From assembly GCF_001494595.1 (NCBI RefSeq), contig NZ_LN929908.1:3316468-3380467 (forward strand): DNA of 64,000 nucleotides, in the 5' to 3' direction. The DNA is from Mycobacterium sp. M26. GTDB lineage: Bacteria; Actinomycetota; Actinomycetes; Mycobacteriales; Mycobacteriaceae. The position numbers were made by a program, and so were the translations under genes. The notes below the pieces were generated by a model. It saw only the letters and a list, made by a program, of their open reading frames with translations, had not been told where the DNA came from and ran no database searches. Each line of letters begins with the position of its first letter. The stretch's first letter is position 1. Positions 8,646 to 16,855 of the stretch are shown here, in pieces.

Positions 8646-8700
8646 AGAGAGTGTTTCCCCGAGCGAGGACCTTGAGCTATGTGGGACGACGACGTCAACG

Positions 8701-9570
8701 ATGCGCCGCGCCGGGCGACCGCCCGTGACGTATCGCGCCGTCTTCCCCGGTGTCATCCGCGCCCTTGAGCGGCCGGGGGCGGTGCTCAGCCGCATCGGCG
8801 ACCAAGCGCTCTTCTACGGCCGGGCCATCGGAGGTATCCCCTACGCGGTGCGCTGGTACCGCGCTGAGATCGTCCGCCTGATCGCCGAGATCAGCATGGG
8901 CGCCGGCGTTCTGGCGATGATCGGCGGGACGCTGGTGGTGGTCGGGTTCCTCACCGTGGCCACCGGCGGCACCCTGGCCGTGCAGGGCTACAGCTCGCTG
9001 GGCAACATCGGCATCGAAGCGCTTACCGGCTTCCTCGCGGCGTTCATCAACGTGCGGATCTCCGCGCCGGTGGTCGCCGGGATCGGGCTGGCCGCCACCT
9101 TCGGCGCCGGGGTCACCGCCCAACTCGGGGCAATGCGCGTCAGCGAAGAGATCGACGCCCTCGAGGCCATGTCGATTCGGCCGATCGCCTTTCTGGTGAG
9201 CACCCGGATCGCTGCCGGGATGACGGCCATCGCACCGCTGTACGCGGTCGCCGTCATCCTGTCGTTTCTGGCCAGCCGCTACACCACCGTCGCGCTGCTC
9301 GGGCAGTCGGCAGGCCTGTACGACCACTACTTCTCGACGTTCCTCAACCCGATCGACCTGCTGTGGTCCTTCACCCAAGCCATCCTGATGGCGTTGGCAA
9401 TCCTGTTGATCCACACCTACTTTGGCTTCTTCGCCTCGGGTGGACCGTCAGGTGTCGGCGTCGCCACCGGCGACGCCGTCCGCACCTCACTGGTCGTCGT
9501 CGTATCGGTGACGCTGCTCGTCTCGCTGGCCATTTATGGCCGTGGCGGCGGATTCAATCTGGCGGGGTAA
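8701..9570 (+). CDS. Orphan YrbE-B/MlaE-type ABC permease
   Basis: A 289-residue integral membrane permease of the MlaE/YrbE family, very similar to the YrbEB subunits that work with YrbEA, Mce proteins and the Mkl ATPase to import lipids or sterols. About five to six membrane helices are visible. Diagnostic segments are EISMGAGVLAMIGGTLVVVG, LTGFLAAFINVRISAPVVAG and LGAMRVSEEIDALEAM, the coupling-helix region. The start is ATG 8701; a start at 8679 is in another frame and ends after 29 codons. No yrbEA and no mce genes lie in the window, so this is a solitary subunit that must pair with proteins encoded elsewhere or act alone. It is convergent with nrdF2, 10 bp away. Confidence 0.9.
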   Translation: MRRAGRPPVTYRAVFPGVIRALERPGAVLSRIGDQALFYGRAIGGIPYAVRWYRAEIVRLIAEISMGAGVLAMIGGTLVVVGFLTVATGGTLAVQGYSSLGNIGIEALTGFLAAFINVRISAPVVAGIGLAATFGAGVTAQLGAMRVSEEIDALEAMSIRPIAFLVSTRIAAGMTAIAPLYAVAVILSFLASRYTTVALLGQSAGLYDHYFSTFLNPIDLLWSFTQAILMALAILLIHTYFGFFASGGPSGVGVATGDAVRTSLVVVVSVTLLVSLAIYGRGGGFNLAG

Positions 9571-9580
9571 CCCGCCCGGA

Positions 9581-10555
9581 TCAGAAGTCCCAGTCCTCGT
9601 CTTCGGTGACGACGGCCTTGCCGATCACGTAGCTCGACCCCGAACCCGAGAAGAAGTCGTGGTTCTCATCGGCGTTGGGCGACAGCGCCGACAGGATGGC
9701 GGGGTTCACCTCGGTCTCGTCCTTGGGGAAGAGCGCCTCGAAGCCCATGTTCATCAGCGCCTTGTTGGCGTTGTAGCGCAGGTACTTCTTGACGTCCTCG
9801 GTCAGACCGACCGCGTCGTAGAGATCCTGGGTGTACTCAATCTCGTTCTCGTACAAGGCGAACAGCAGCTCGTAGGCGTAGTCCTTGAGGTCCTGCTTAC
9901 GCTCGTCGCTCTGCGTCGCGTAGCCCTTCTGGAACTTGTAGCCGATGTAGTAGGCGTGCACGGCCTCGTCGCGGATGATCAGCCGGATCAGGTCGGCGGT
10001 GTTGGTCAGCTTGGCCCGGCTCGACCAGTACATCGGCAGGTAGAAGCCGGAGTAGAAGAGGAAGGCCTCCAGGAACACCGAGGCGATCTTGCGCTTGAGC
10101 GGATCGTCGCCGCGGTAGTAGTCGAGGATGATCTGCGCCTTGCGCTGCAGGTTGACGTTCTCCTCCGACCAGCGGAAGGCCTCGTCGATCTCGGCAGTCG
10201 AGCACAGTGTGGAGAAGATCGAGCTGTAGCTCTTGGCGTGCACCGACTCCATGAAGGTGATGTTGGTCAGCACGGCTTCTTCGTGGGGTGTCAGCGCATC
10301 GGGGATCATGCTGACCGAGCCGACCGTGCTCTGGATGGTGTCGAGCAGCGTCAGGCCGGTGAACACCCGCATGGTCAGCTGCTTCTCGGCATCGGTCAGG
10401 GTGTTCCACGAGGGCATGTCGTTGGACAGCGGCACCTTCTCGGGCAACCAGAAATTGCCGGTCAGCCGGTCCCAGACCTCCGCGTCCTTCTCGTCAATGA
10501 CACGGTTCCAGTTGATCGCCGTCGCCCGGTCGATCAGCTTCGTCCCATCGCTCAC
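9581..10555 (-). CDS. nrdF2: Class Ib ribonucleoside-diphosphate reductase beta subunit NrdF2
   Basis: R2 subunit (324 aa) that generates the tyrosyl radical with a dimanganese or diiron centre for deoxyribonucleotide synthesis with NrdE. Metal ligands visible are Asp in QSTVGSVSMIPD context, Glu in FMESVHAKSYSSIF (Glu and His), and RDEAVHAYYIG (Glu, His); the radical Tyr lies just after the first His ligand. The C-terminal tail ends EDEDWDF, the segment that docks into NrdE. It is separated from nrdHIE by six genes, as in M. tuberculosis, where nrdF2 is also the essential copy. Two NrdR-box-like sites lie 51-98 bp upstream, so it is probably co-regulated with nrdHIE. Confidence 0.97.
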   Translation of the reverse strand: MSDGTKLIDRATAINWNRVIDEKDAEVWDRLTGNFWLPEKVPLSNDMPSWNTLTDAEKQLTMRVFTGLTLLDTIQSTVGSVSMIPDALTPHEEAVLTNITFMESVHAKSYSSIFSTLCSTAEIDEAFRWSEENVNLQRKAQIILDYYRGDDPLKRKIASVFLEAFLFYSGFYLPMYWSSRAKLTNTADLIRLIIRDEAVHAYYIGYKFQKGYATQSDERKQDLKDYAYELLFALYENEIEYTQDLYDAVGLTEDVKKYLRYNANKALMNMGFEALFPKDETEVNPAILSALSPNADENHDFFSGSGSSYVIGKAVVTEDEDWDF

Positions 10556-10605
10556 CGAAACCCCACTTCACCACGATGTATTGCCCGTTTCCGGCTGACG
10601 ACCAA

Positions 10606-10621
10606 ACACTACCCCTGGGGT
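10606..10621 (-). promoter_or_regulatory. NrdR box (proximal) of nrdF2
   Basis: ACACTACCCCTGGGGT is a degenerate 16-bp NrdR-type palindrome. Its left half, ACACTAC-CCT, is nearly the same as the box before nrdH (ACACTACACCTAGTGT). It is 51 bp upstream of nrdF2 and its start is exactly 32 bp from the second box, the three-helical-turn spacing seen in NrdR box pairs. Confidence 0.75.
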
Positions 10622-10637
10622 CCGACAACACGCCGCA

Positions 10638-10653
10638 ACACAACAAGTTGTGT
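10638..10653 (-). promoter_or_regulatory. NrdR box (distal) of nrdF2
   Basis: ACACAACAAGTTGTGT is a near-perfect 16-bp palindrome that matches the NrdR box layout (ACAC...GTGT with an A/T-rich core). NrdR is the ATP/dATP-sensing zinc-ribbon repressor of ribonucleotide reductase genes. Confidence 0.8.
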
Positions 10654-10717
10654 TTTACCGATCTCGAACACACAGGTCGGCCGGGCGCGTCGAACCCGCT
10701 CGGCGTGTCGTGTTGCC

Positions 10718-12268
10718 TCAGCGGCGCGCGACCCGCCTCAGCAACCCGCGCCGCCGGCGCCGGCCCACCCCGGAGAACCGGTACTCCGAGCGTTTCAGCG
10801 AACGCGTCGCCAGCCAGTACTGCCACGTCATCCCGCTCCACAGCGTGCGGTTCTTGCCGTGCTCGTCCAGATACCAGCTGCTGCACCCGCCGGTGTTCCA
10901 GACCGAGCGCTCCAGCGCCTCATGCAGTTCGGCGTTGAACGCGTCCTGGGCGGTCCGCGTCGGCGCCAGCGCCAGAGCTCCGGCCTTGTCGACGGCCTCG
11001 ATCGCCTGCCCGACGTAGCCGATCTGGGACTCGATCATGAACACCACCGAGTTGTGGCCCAGCCCGGTGTTGGGCCCCAGCAGGAAGAACAGGTTCGGCA
11101 TATCGGCCACCGCGATTCCGCGGTGGGCCTGCACACCCTCCCGGCTCCATCGGTCCACCAGGTCCTCGCCGCCCGGCCCCTTGACGTCGACATAGGTGTA
11201 GGAGTCGGTGACGTGGAAGCCGGTGGCGAACACGATCACGTCGACCTCGCGCTCGACGCCGTCGGCGGTGACGATGCCGTGCGGCGTGATGCGGGCGATC
11301 CGGTCGGTCACCAGTTCGGACTTCGGCTGGTCGATGGCCCGGAAGTACTTGTCGGAGAACAACACCCGCTTGCAGCCCACCCGGTAGGTCGGCGTAAGCC
11401 TGCGACGCAGCTCGGGGTCGCGGACCTGACGGCGGATGTTCCACTTGCCGGCCAGCTCGCCCAGGGTGAGCAGCTCAGGGCGCTTGGTCATCGCGAAACC
11501 CAGCGCCTCCTGGAACCAGTAGATGCCGGTGCGCAGGGCCGCGCGGGTACCGGGCACGGTGGCGAAGGCCTCCCGCAGCCGGGCCGGGATCGCGTCGTTG
11601 CTGCGCGGCAGCACCCAGGCCGGGGTGCGCTGATAGAGCTGCAACTGGCCGACCTGATCGACGATCTGCGGCACGATCTGGATGGCGCTGGCCCCGGTGC
11701 CGACGACGGCGACCCGCTTACCGGTCAGGTCGACACTGTGATCCCACTGCGCGGAGTGGAAGGCGGCCCCGCCGAATTCGTCGAGACCCTCGATGTCGGG
11801 GATCGACGGGATGTGCAGCGCCCCGGCGCCTGAGATGAGGAACTGCGCGACGTACTCCTGCCCGTCCTTGGTGAAGACGTGCCAGCGGTACTCGGCGTCA
11901 TCCCAGTGCGCGCGCTCCACGTGCGCACCGAAGCGGATGTAGCGGCGAAGCCCGTACTTATCGGTGACGCCTTCGAGGTAGTCCAGGATCTCGGGCTGGA
12001 ACGACCACATGTGGCTCCAGTCCGCCTTGGGTTCGAAGGAGAACGAATAGAGGTGGGCCGGGATGTCGCAGGCGCAACCCGGGTAGGTGTTGTCCCGCCA
12101 GGTGCCGCCGATCGCGTCGGCTTTCTCCAGGATCAGGAAGTCGACACCCCGGCGTTGCAGTTCGATGCCCATGCCCAGCCCGGAGAACCCGGTGCCGATG
12201 ACGAGGGCACGGGTGTGCACCGGTGCCGTGGTGGACTCGGCGGGGGCCTGCGATTCGGCGACGGTCAT
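10718..12268 (-). CDS. Flavin-containing (Baeyer-Villiger type) monooxygenase
   Basis: A 516-residue FAD/NADPH monooxygenase, homologue of M. tuberculosis Rv3049c. The FAD-binding Rossmann motif is GTGFSGLG (about residue 26), the NADPH motif is GTGASA (about 188), and between them lies FGGAAFHSAQWD, an exact match to the Baeyer-Villiger fingerprint FxGxxxHxxxW(P/D). ATG-site residues DNTYPGCACD are also typical. Such enzymes insert oxygen next to a ketone carbonyl or oxidise heteroatoms; in mycobacteria they can activate thioamide prodrugs, but the natural substrate is unknown. The C-terminal 35 residues are very basic and may be a disordered tail. It is divergently placed from nothing: the TetR gene lies upstream on the same strand. 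Confidence 0.92.
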   Translation of the reverse strand: MTVAESQAPAESTTAPVHTRALVIGTGFSGLGMGIELQRRGVDFLILEKADAIGGTWRDNTYPGCACDIPAHLYSFSFEPKADWSHMWSFQPEILDYLEGVTDKYGLRRYIRFGAHVERAHWDDAEYRWHVFTKDGQEYVAQFLISGAGALHIPSIPDIEGLDEFGGAAFHSAQWDHSVDLTGKRVAVVGTGASAIQIVPQIVDQVGQLQLYQRTPAWVLPRSNDAIPARLREAFATVPGTRAALRTGIYWFQEALGFAMTKRPELLTLGELAGKWNIRRQVRDPELRRRLTPTYRVGCKRVLFSDKYFRAIDQPKSELVTDRIARITPHGIVTADGVEREVDVIVFATGFHVTDSYTYVDVKGPGGEDLVDRWSREGVQAHRGIAVADMPNLFFLLGPNTGLGHNSVVFMIESQIGYVGQAIEAVDKAGALALAPTRTAQDAFNAELHEALERSVWNTGGCSSWYLDEHGKNRTLWSGMTWQYWLATRSLKRSEYRFSGVGRRRRRGLLRRVARR

Positions 12269-12284
12269 GCCACCAAAGTACCCA

Positions 12285-12297
12285 ATACCGCCGGTAT
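12285..12297. promoter_or_regulatory. Putative TetR operator, copy 1
   Basis: ATACC-GCC-GGTAT is a palindrome 17 bp upstream of the BVMO start codon. It lies between the TetR gene and the BVMO gene, the expected place for the repressor's target. An identical copy occurs 104 bp further on because of the tandem duplication. Confidence 0.5.
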
Positions 12298-12388
12298 CGG
12301 CTAAAGGGACTTAAGGCCTGAAATCCGGGGCCGTCAGCTCACGGCGGCGCGTCGCGGCATCGCGACGGTCATGCCACAAAAGTACCCA

Positions 12389-12401
12389 ATACCGCCGGTA
12401 T
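12389..12401. promoter_or_regulatory. Putative TetR operator, copy 2
   Basis: Exact second copy of ATACC-GCC-GGTAT, carried by the 104-bp tandem duplication. Confidence 0.45.
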
Positions 12402-12437
12402 CGGCTAAAGGGACTTAAGGCCTGAAATCCGGGGCCG

Positions 12438-13184
12438 TCAGCTCACGGCGGCGCGTCGCGGCATCGCGTCGCGGATGGGCCGGTTCTGGTCGAGGTCGAT
12501 ACCGAGCAGTTCGGCCGTGCCGTTGATGGTGCCCAGCATGATCGTCGTCAGGTGCTTGACGAAGTCTTCCGACGGCATCCGGCGCGGGCTCGACGGTTCG
12601 GGGCCCAACCACCAGTCGGTGGCCGCGGAGGCCGAACCGAACGTGGCCGAGGCGGCCAGCTGCAGGGCCGCGGGGTCGAGCTCCATTTCGCGCAGCTCGT
12701 GGTTGAACATCTCGGCGATGCCCATGGTGATCTCGCGGCCCTCGTTCAGCGCCCGCACCGTCGACTCGGACTGCTCCGGAAAGCGGCCCTGAAGCATGAA
12801 CCGCAGCACGTTGGGGTGCTGGTCGACCAGGTTGACGTACTCGGCGACGCTGCGATGCACCACCTCGCGCACCGGATCGGTGGCGAAGTTGACGTTCGGG
12901 AAGATCGCCGCCCAGAGCATGTCGCGCAGCCGGGCGCCGATCGCGGCGAACAGGTCGGACTTATCGGTGAAGTGCCGGTAGATCTTGGGCTTGGCGGTGC
13001 CGGCTTCCTCGGCGATCTCACGCAGGCTGACCTCGGGGCCGCGCTTGTCGATGGCCCGGAACGAGGCGTCGACGATCTCCGCGCGCACCTTCTTACGGTG
13101 CTCACGCCACCGTTCGCTCCGTGCGTCGACTTTGCCCGAATCGCCCCCCGGCCGCGATCGTGTCACTCTGCGCACGTCATGCAC
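12438..13184 (-). CDS. TetR family transcriptional regulator (Rv3050c-like)
   Basis: A 248-residue TetR-type regulator upstream of, and on the same strand as, the BVMO gene, as in M. tuberculosis (Rv3050c-Rv3049c). The DNA-binding domain is at about residues 25-75: AEIVDASFRAIDKRGPEVSL, then EIAEEAGTAKPKIYRHFTDK. The C-terminal domain (about 90-240) contains LRFMLQGRFPEQSE and a Trp-rich segment ATDWWLGPEP. I place the start at GTG 13184 (MHDVRRVTRSRPGG); the frame is open to 13277 without a better ribosome site. The last 9 codons are duplicated downstream by the 104-bp tandem repeat. The ligand is unknown; control of the adjacent monooxygenase is likely. Confidence 0.88.
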   Translation of the reverse strand: MHDVRRVTRSRPGGDSGKVDARSERWREHRKKVRAEIVDASFRAIDKRGPEVSLREIAEEAGTAKPKIYRHFTDKSDLFAAIGARLRDMLWAAIFPNVNFATDPVREVVHRSVAEYVNLVDQHPNVLRFMLQGRFPEQSESTVRALNEGREITMGIAEMFNHELREMELDPAALQLAASATFGSASAATDWWLGPEPSSPRRMPSEDFVKHLTTIMLGTINGTAELLGIDLDQNRPIRDAMPRRAAVS

Positions 13185-13327
13185 TGTACCCGCAGGTATT
13201 GGCTGACCAGGACAGACTGTTTGCGAGGTCACCATTTCGTCCGCACTGTGCGGGCTTTCCCACCGCGAGCGGTTCATTTTTCTCGGCTAGCATCGACAAG
13301 TCGGGCCATCGAGTGAGACGGGGAGTT

Positions 13328-14506
13328 GTGACCGAGCGATTCGACCTGGTGATTGCCGGCGGCGGTCCATCAGGATCCGCCGCCGCGTGGCAGGCCGCCC
13401 AGACCGGCGCCAAAGTGGTGGTCCTGGACAAGGCGGAGTTCCCCCGCGACAAACCCTGCGGTGACGGCCTGACCGCCCGCGCCGTCAGCTACCTGCAGAA
13501 GATGGGCCTGGCCCACGAGGTGTCGCAGTTCCACCGCATCAGCGGCGTGACGGTGTACTCGCCGTCGGAATGGGAGCTGTCGTTCCCCAAGCGCCCCGGC
13601 ATGCCCGACCACGGCCACACCGCCAGCCGCACCGAACTGGACACGCTGCTGCTCAAGCACGCCGAGTCCGCCGGCGCGGTGGTGCGCCAGGGCGCCGAGG
13701 TGGCCGGGCCGGAGTTCGACGAACGCGGTCGCGTGGTGGGCGTCGTCCTCAAGAGTGGTGAGAAGGTCCTCGGCGACGCGGTGATCGCGGCCGACGGCGC
13801 CTACTCCCCCATCAAGCGGGCCCTGAAGATCGACTCCGACTACAACGGCTACTCCGCGATCGCGATCCGTTCGGAAATGCACGCCAACCGGGCGGACTCC
13901 GACCGCTTCGAGATCTACCTCAAGCTGTTGTTCCAGGGTGATCAGCTGCCGGGTTACGGCTGGATCTTCCCGATGGGCGGCGGCCGGTTCAACATCGGCC
14001 TCGGTTACGTCAACAGCTACAAGAACTGGCAGTCGATCAACGCCACCCACTTCTTCGGCGACTTCCTCAACAGTCTTCCGCGCGAGTGGGAGCTGCCCTC
14101 GGTCGACGAGCTGAAGAAGAACAAGACCGTGCGGGCCTGGCGACTGCCGATGGGCTTCACCGCGTGGCCGCCGTGGCGTCCGGGCGTGCTGTTCACCGGC
14201 GACTCGCTGGGTGCGGGTAAGCCGGTGTCCGGCGCGGGCATCTCCAAGGCACTCGAGTCCGGCCTGGCCGCCGGCGAGTGCGCGATCGCCGCGCTGGAGA
14301 ACGGCGGGCCCGACGACTTCACCAACTACCAGCTGCGGATGGAAGCCGCCTGGGGCCGGGAGTACAAGCGCGGCCGCTTCTTCAACAAGCTGGCCGGCTA
14401 CCCGCAGGTCGCCGGGACGGGCCTGAAGTTGCTGGACAATCACACCTTCCGCGACTTCCTGCTCAAGTCGCTGTACAAGAAGCAGCAGAGCCCGTCGCAC
14501 ACCTAG
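13328..14506 (+). CDS. Geranylgeranyl reductase family FAD oxidoreductase
   Basis: A 392-residue flavoprotein of the geranylgeranyl reductase/MenJ family, which saturates isoprenoid double bonds. The FAD motif is AGGGPSGSAAAW (about 9-20); DKPCGDGLTARAV (about 42-54) is the family signature; GYGWIFPMGGGRFNIGLGYV (about 215-235) and the second FAD contact FTGDSLGAGKPVSGAGI (about 286-302) are conserved. In the classical enzymes the latter reads GDAA.x.NP..GEGI, so the Gly-Asp-Ser variant marks a divergent subgroup. The GTG start at 13328 follows GGGGAG. It may reduce menaquinone or polyprenyl side chains, but the substrate is not determinable here. It is divergent from the TetR gene and ends 45 bp before a SUKH-like gene. 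Confidence 0.88.
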   Translation: MTERFDLVIAGGGPSGSAAAWQAAQTGAKVVVLDKAEFPRDKPCGDGLTARAVSYLQKMGLAHEVSQFHRISGVTVYSPSEWELSFPKRPGMPDHGHTASRTELDTLLLKHAESAGAVVRQGAEVAGPEFDERGRVVGVVLKSGEKVLGDAVIAADGAYSPIKRALKIDSDYNGYSAIAIRSEMHANRADSDRFEIYLKLLFQGDQLPGYGWIFPMGGGRFNIGLGYVNSYKNWQSINATHFFGDFLNSLPREWELPSVDELKKNKTVRAWRLPMGFTAWPPWRPGVLFTGDSLGAGKPVSGAGISKALESGLAAGECAIAALENGGPDDFTNYQLRMEAAWGREYKRGRFFNKLAGYPQVAGTGLKLLDNHTFRDFLLKSLYKKQQSPSHT

Positions 14507-14550
14507 GGGCACAGGCGTCGCAACGGCTCCGGGAACTCGGCGTCGCGCCG

Positions 14551-15039
14551 ATGGCACCCGGCCTGAGCGACGACGAGGTGGCGGGGATCGAAGCCGAGTT
14601 CGGCGTCGAGTTCGCCGATGAGCATCGGGCGTTTCTGTCCGCCGGGCTGCCGGTGGGTGATTCGTGGCCCGACTGGCGGGACGCGCCGCGGCGCAGCCTG
14701 CAGCAGCGACTCCAGTTGCCGGCGGACGGAATTCTGTTCGCCGTGGAGTGGCGGGACTTCTGGGGCGCCGGGTGGGGTGTACGGCCAGCGCGGATGAAGG
14801 ACGCCTTGCGCAGCGCGCGCTATCACCTGGAGCGGGCGCCGCGGCTGATCCCGGTGCACGCGAACTGCTACCTGCCCGCCGGCCGCGGTTCGGGTGCCCA
14901 ACCGGTGCTGTCGGTGTATCAGGCCGACGTAACCTGTTGCGGCGCAGACCTTCTGGCGTACATCGAGTCGACGTTCGGCGACGGTGCTTCTAGTGGGGAG
15001 GCGGGGGCAGTGCCGTTCTGGTCGGAGCTGATCAGCTGA
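14551..15039 (+). CDS. SMI1/KNR4 (SUKH)-like protein
   Basis: A 162-residue cytoplasmic protein with the SUKH/SMI1-KNR4 pattern at its N-terminus: GLSDDEVAGIEAEFGVEFAD followed by HRAFLSAGLPVG and then a Trp-rich middle (SWPDWRD, VEWRDFWGAGWG). The end, YLPAGRGSGAQPVLSVYQAD, is common in actinobacterial members. SUKH proteins are often immunity proteins against secreted toxins or general protein-interaction modules; no toxin gene lies next to it, so an immunity role is not supported. The start is taken at ATG 14551; no ribosome site is evident and the frame is open further upstream through the end of the preceding gene, so the N-terminus could be longer. Confidence 0.68.
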   Translation: MAPGLSDDEVAGIEAEFGVEFADEHRAFLSAGLPVGDSWPDWRDAPRRSLQQRLQLPADGILFAVEWRDFWGAGWGVRPARMKDALRSARYHLERAPRLIPVHANCYLPAGRGSGAQPVLSVYQADVTCCGADLLAYIESTFGDGASSGEAGAVPFWSELIS

Positions 15040-15049
15040 CGAGCGGCGC

Positions 15050-15838
15050 TCAGTTCAGCACATAGGACGTCATCGACAGCGAGCCCCACTCGCAACCGTC
15101 CGTTATAACGGTGGCGGTGTCATCCTGCGCGGCCGCCAGACCCGCGAAGTACAGCAGCGGGATGAAGTGGTCCGGGGTGGGCACAGCAGCCCGGTAGTCG
15201 CCGTCATCCTGCAGCCGTGCCGCCTGCGCCGGGTCGTCGAGGATCTGCGCCCGGGCAGCGTCGTCGAAACGCTGCGCCCAGGCGAAACCGGACTCCCCCA
15301 TCGACGGCTCCAGTGCGCCGAGGTTGTGAACCACGTTGCCGCTGCACACGATCAGGACGCCACGCTCGCGCAACGCCGCCAGCTTGGCGCCGAGTTCGAC
15401 GTGGTAATCCAGCGGCTTCTCGGCGTTGATCGACAGCTGCACCACCGGCACCGAGTGATCCGGGAAGGCGTGCGCCAGCACCGACCAGGTGCCGTGATCG
15501 ATGCCCCAGCTGTCGACGTCGGCACCGACCCAGGTGGGCTGCACCACGTCGGCGATCTCGTCGGCGAGATCCGGCAGACCCGGTGCGGGGTACTGCATCT
15601 CGAACAGTTCGGTCGGGAAGCCGTAGAAGTCATGGATGGTGCGCGGCTGGGCCATCGCGGTGACGGCACTGGCGTTGATGTACCAGTGGGCGCTGATCGC
15701 CAGGATCGCGCGGGGTGTGCCGTGCGTCGCGCGCACCGATTCCCCGAACGCGTGCCACGCCTCGGTGTAGCGGTTGGTCTCCAGTGCGTTCATCGGGCTG
15801 CCGTGCCCGATGAACGCGGCGGGCATCACGGCGGTCAT
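15050..15838 (-). CDS. DODA-type extradiol ring-cleavage dioxygenase (LigB superfamily)
   Basis: A 262-residue non-haem iron dioxygenase of the class III extradiol (LigB/YgiD) family. Iron ligands expected from the family are visible: His in AAFIGHGSPMNALE (about 12), His in AISAHWY (about 50), and His in SGNVVHNLGAL (about 170); the acid-base His is in VPTPDHFIPLLY (about 225). Related enzymes open L-DOPA or other catechols at the 4,5 bond. The natural substrate in mycobacteria is not known. It has an ATG start at 15838 and faces the SUKH-like gene, with an 11-bp gap to it. Upstream on the same strand is the PhyH-family gene, 50 bp away, so the two may be co-transcribed. Confidence 0.9.
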   Translation of the reverse strand: MTAVMPAAFIGHGSPMNALETNRYTEAWHAFGESVRATHGTPRAILAISAHWYINASAVTAMAQPRTIHDFYGFPTELFEMQYPAPGLPDLADEIADVVQPTWVGADVDSWGIDHGTWSVLAHAFPDHSVPVVQLSINAEKPLDYHVELGAKLAALRERGVLIVCSGNVVHNLGALEPSMGESGFAWAQRFDDAARAQILDDPAQAARLQDDGDYRAAVPTPDHFIPLLYFAGLAAAQDDTATVITDGCEWGSLSMTSYVLN

Positions 15839-15888
15839 CCGTTCAGTTAACCGCTACCGGCCGCTAGTGGCCAGTTAGGTCACGCACG

Positions 15889-16776
15889 TCACTCGCTGTG
15901 GGTGACCAGGTTGGCGTAGGCGGCACTGGCATTGCCGTTGAGCTTGGCCGCGTCGAAGCCGTAGCCGACGGCATCGCCCCGGATGGCGCGCAGCGGGTCC
16001 TCGAAGTCGCGGAAGTACCCCATCGCCCACGCGCCCTCCTGATAGCCGATCAGCTTCAACAGGTCGTCGTCGAGCGTGCGTGCGACTTCCGGTGGGACCG
16101 AGAGGAACTGGTTCTCCTCCTGGCGCACCCAGCCCACGCAGTAGTTGACGTTGATGGCGCGGCGGACCTTGGCGCTGCGGTTGGCGGCGCCGCTGTGCAC
16201 GATCTTGCCGGTGTACAGCAACACCGATCCGCGCGACATCTCGGCCTGCAGGCATTCCTCGTCGGCATAGTCGGTGGGCTTCTTGTCGCCGACCTGGCTG
16301 CCCGGCACTACGCGAGTGGCACCCATCTCGGCGGTGTAGTCGGTCATCGCCCACAGCGTGTTGCACTGCACGTGGTAGTCGTCAGGGAACGGGTAGAAGT
16401 CGAAGGCGTTCTGGTCGCGGTGCAGTGCCTGATCGGACTCGCCCGGCTCGATCGAGATCACCTGGGTGAGCATGAGCTGGAAGGCGCTGGCGTGGCCCAG
16501 AAAGTCGTGACACACCCCGAGGATGGTCGGGTTCTGGATCAGCGTGCGGCAGGCCGGCGAGCGGGCGACGAGTGCCCCGGTGCGCCGGGTCTTGGTGCCG
16601 ATCATCGCGTTGTAGCCCATCGGTGTGGCATCGAGATGGGGAGCTAGCTCATCAGAGATGGTGTCCATCAACGACTCTGGGACCAGGTTATCGACGATGA
16701 CGTAGCCGTCGCGGCGCAGGTGGTCGGCGAGGTCGGCCGCCGATGTGCTGGCTGGAACGTGCGTCAGCTCGGTCAT
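15889..16776 (-). CDS. Phytanoyl-CoA dioxygenase (PhyH) family protein
   Basis: A 295-residue Fe(II)/2-oxoglutarate-dependent oxygenase of the PhyH family. The iron-binding facial triad is visible as His-x-Asp in LHRDQNAFDFYP (about residue 139-141) and the distal His in YTGKIVHSGAANRS (about 198), with the Arg that binds 2-oxoglutarate about ten residues on. The N-terminal DGYVIVDNLVPESLMD is the usual family entry helix. Substrates range from phytanoyl-CoA to ectoine and small metabolites; none can be chosen here. The start is ATG 16776. It lies downstream of nrdE but is separated from it by a 143-bp region with a strong hairpin, so it is probably its own unit, perhaps with the downstream dioxygenase. 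Confidence 0.88.
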   Translation of the reverse strand: MTELTHVPASTSAADLADHLRRDGYVIVDNLVPESLMDTISDELAPHLDATPMGYNAMIGTKTRRTGALVARSPACRTLIQNPTILGVCHDFLGHASAFQLMLTQVISIEPGESDQALHRDQNAFDFYPFPDDYHVQCNTLWAMTDYTAEMGATRVVPGSQVGDKKPTDYADEECLQAEMSRGSVLLYTGKIVHSGAANRSAKVRRAINVNYCVGWVRQEENQFLSVPPEVARTLDDDLLKLIGYQEGAWAMGYFRDFEDPLRAIRGDAVGYGFDAAKLNGNASAAYANLVTHSE

Positions 16777-16855
16777 GTGACCCAGTATCTCGGCGACGTG
16801 TGTTGACCAGGTAAAACAGCGTCACGCACCCGTTACGCCACCCAGAAATGCCGAA

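Larger units (their letters stand above)
12258..12465. repeat. 104-bp direct tandem duplication at the BVMO-TetR junction
   Basis: Copy 1 (12258-12361) and copy 2 (12362-12465) differ by one base (CCACCAAAG against CCACAAAAG). The unit covers the first codons of the BVMO gene, its promoter, and the last codons of the TetR gene. As a result there is a spare TetR 3' tail in the intergenic region and a spare ATG (12372) that opens a 12-codon frame fusing the BVMO start to the TetR end. No gene is interrupted, but the promoter with its palindrome is doubled. Confidence 0.95.

Noticed and set aside
8679..8768. Alternative ATG 8679 as the start of the yrbE gene
   Set aside because: It is in another frame and stops after 29 codons; the MlaE frame starts at ATG 8701.
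9536..11833. 765-codon plus-strand open frame covering the end of the yrbE gene, nrdF2 and part of the BVMO gene
   Set aside because: It is antisense to two well-supported genes, its residues are Arg/Gly/Val/His-rich as expected from GC-rich shadows, and no family is recognisable.
14551..15039. SUKH-like gene as the immunity protein of a toxin system
   Set aside because: No polymorphic toxin, secretion or nuclease gene lies nearby, so an immunity role has no support.
15855..15880. GGCC-GCTAGT-GGCC near the PhyH stop as a mobile element
   Set aside because: Only a short imperfect palindrome resembling the nrdE terminator arm; too short to claim more than a possible terminator.
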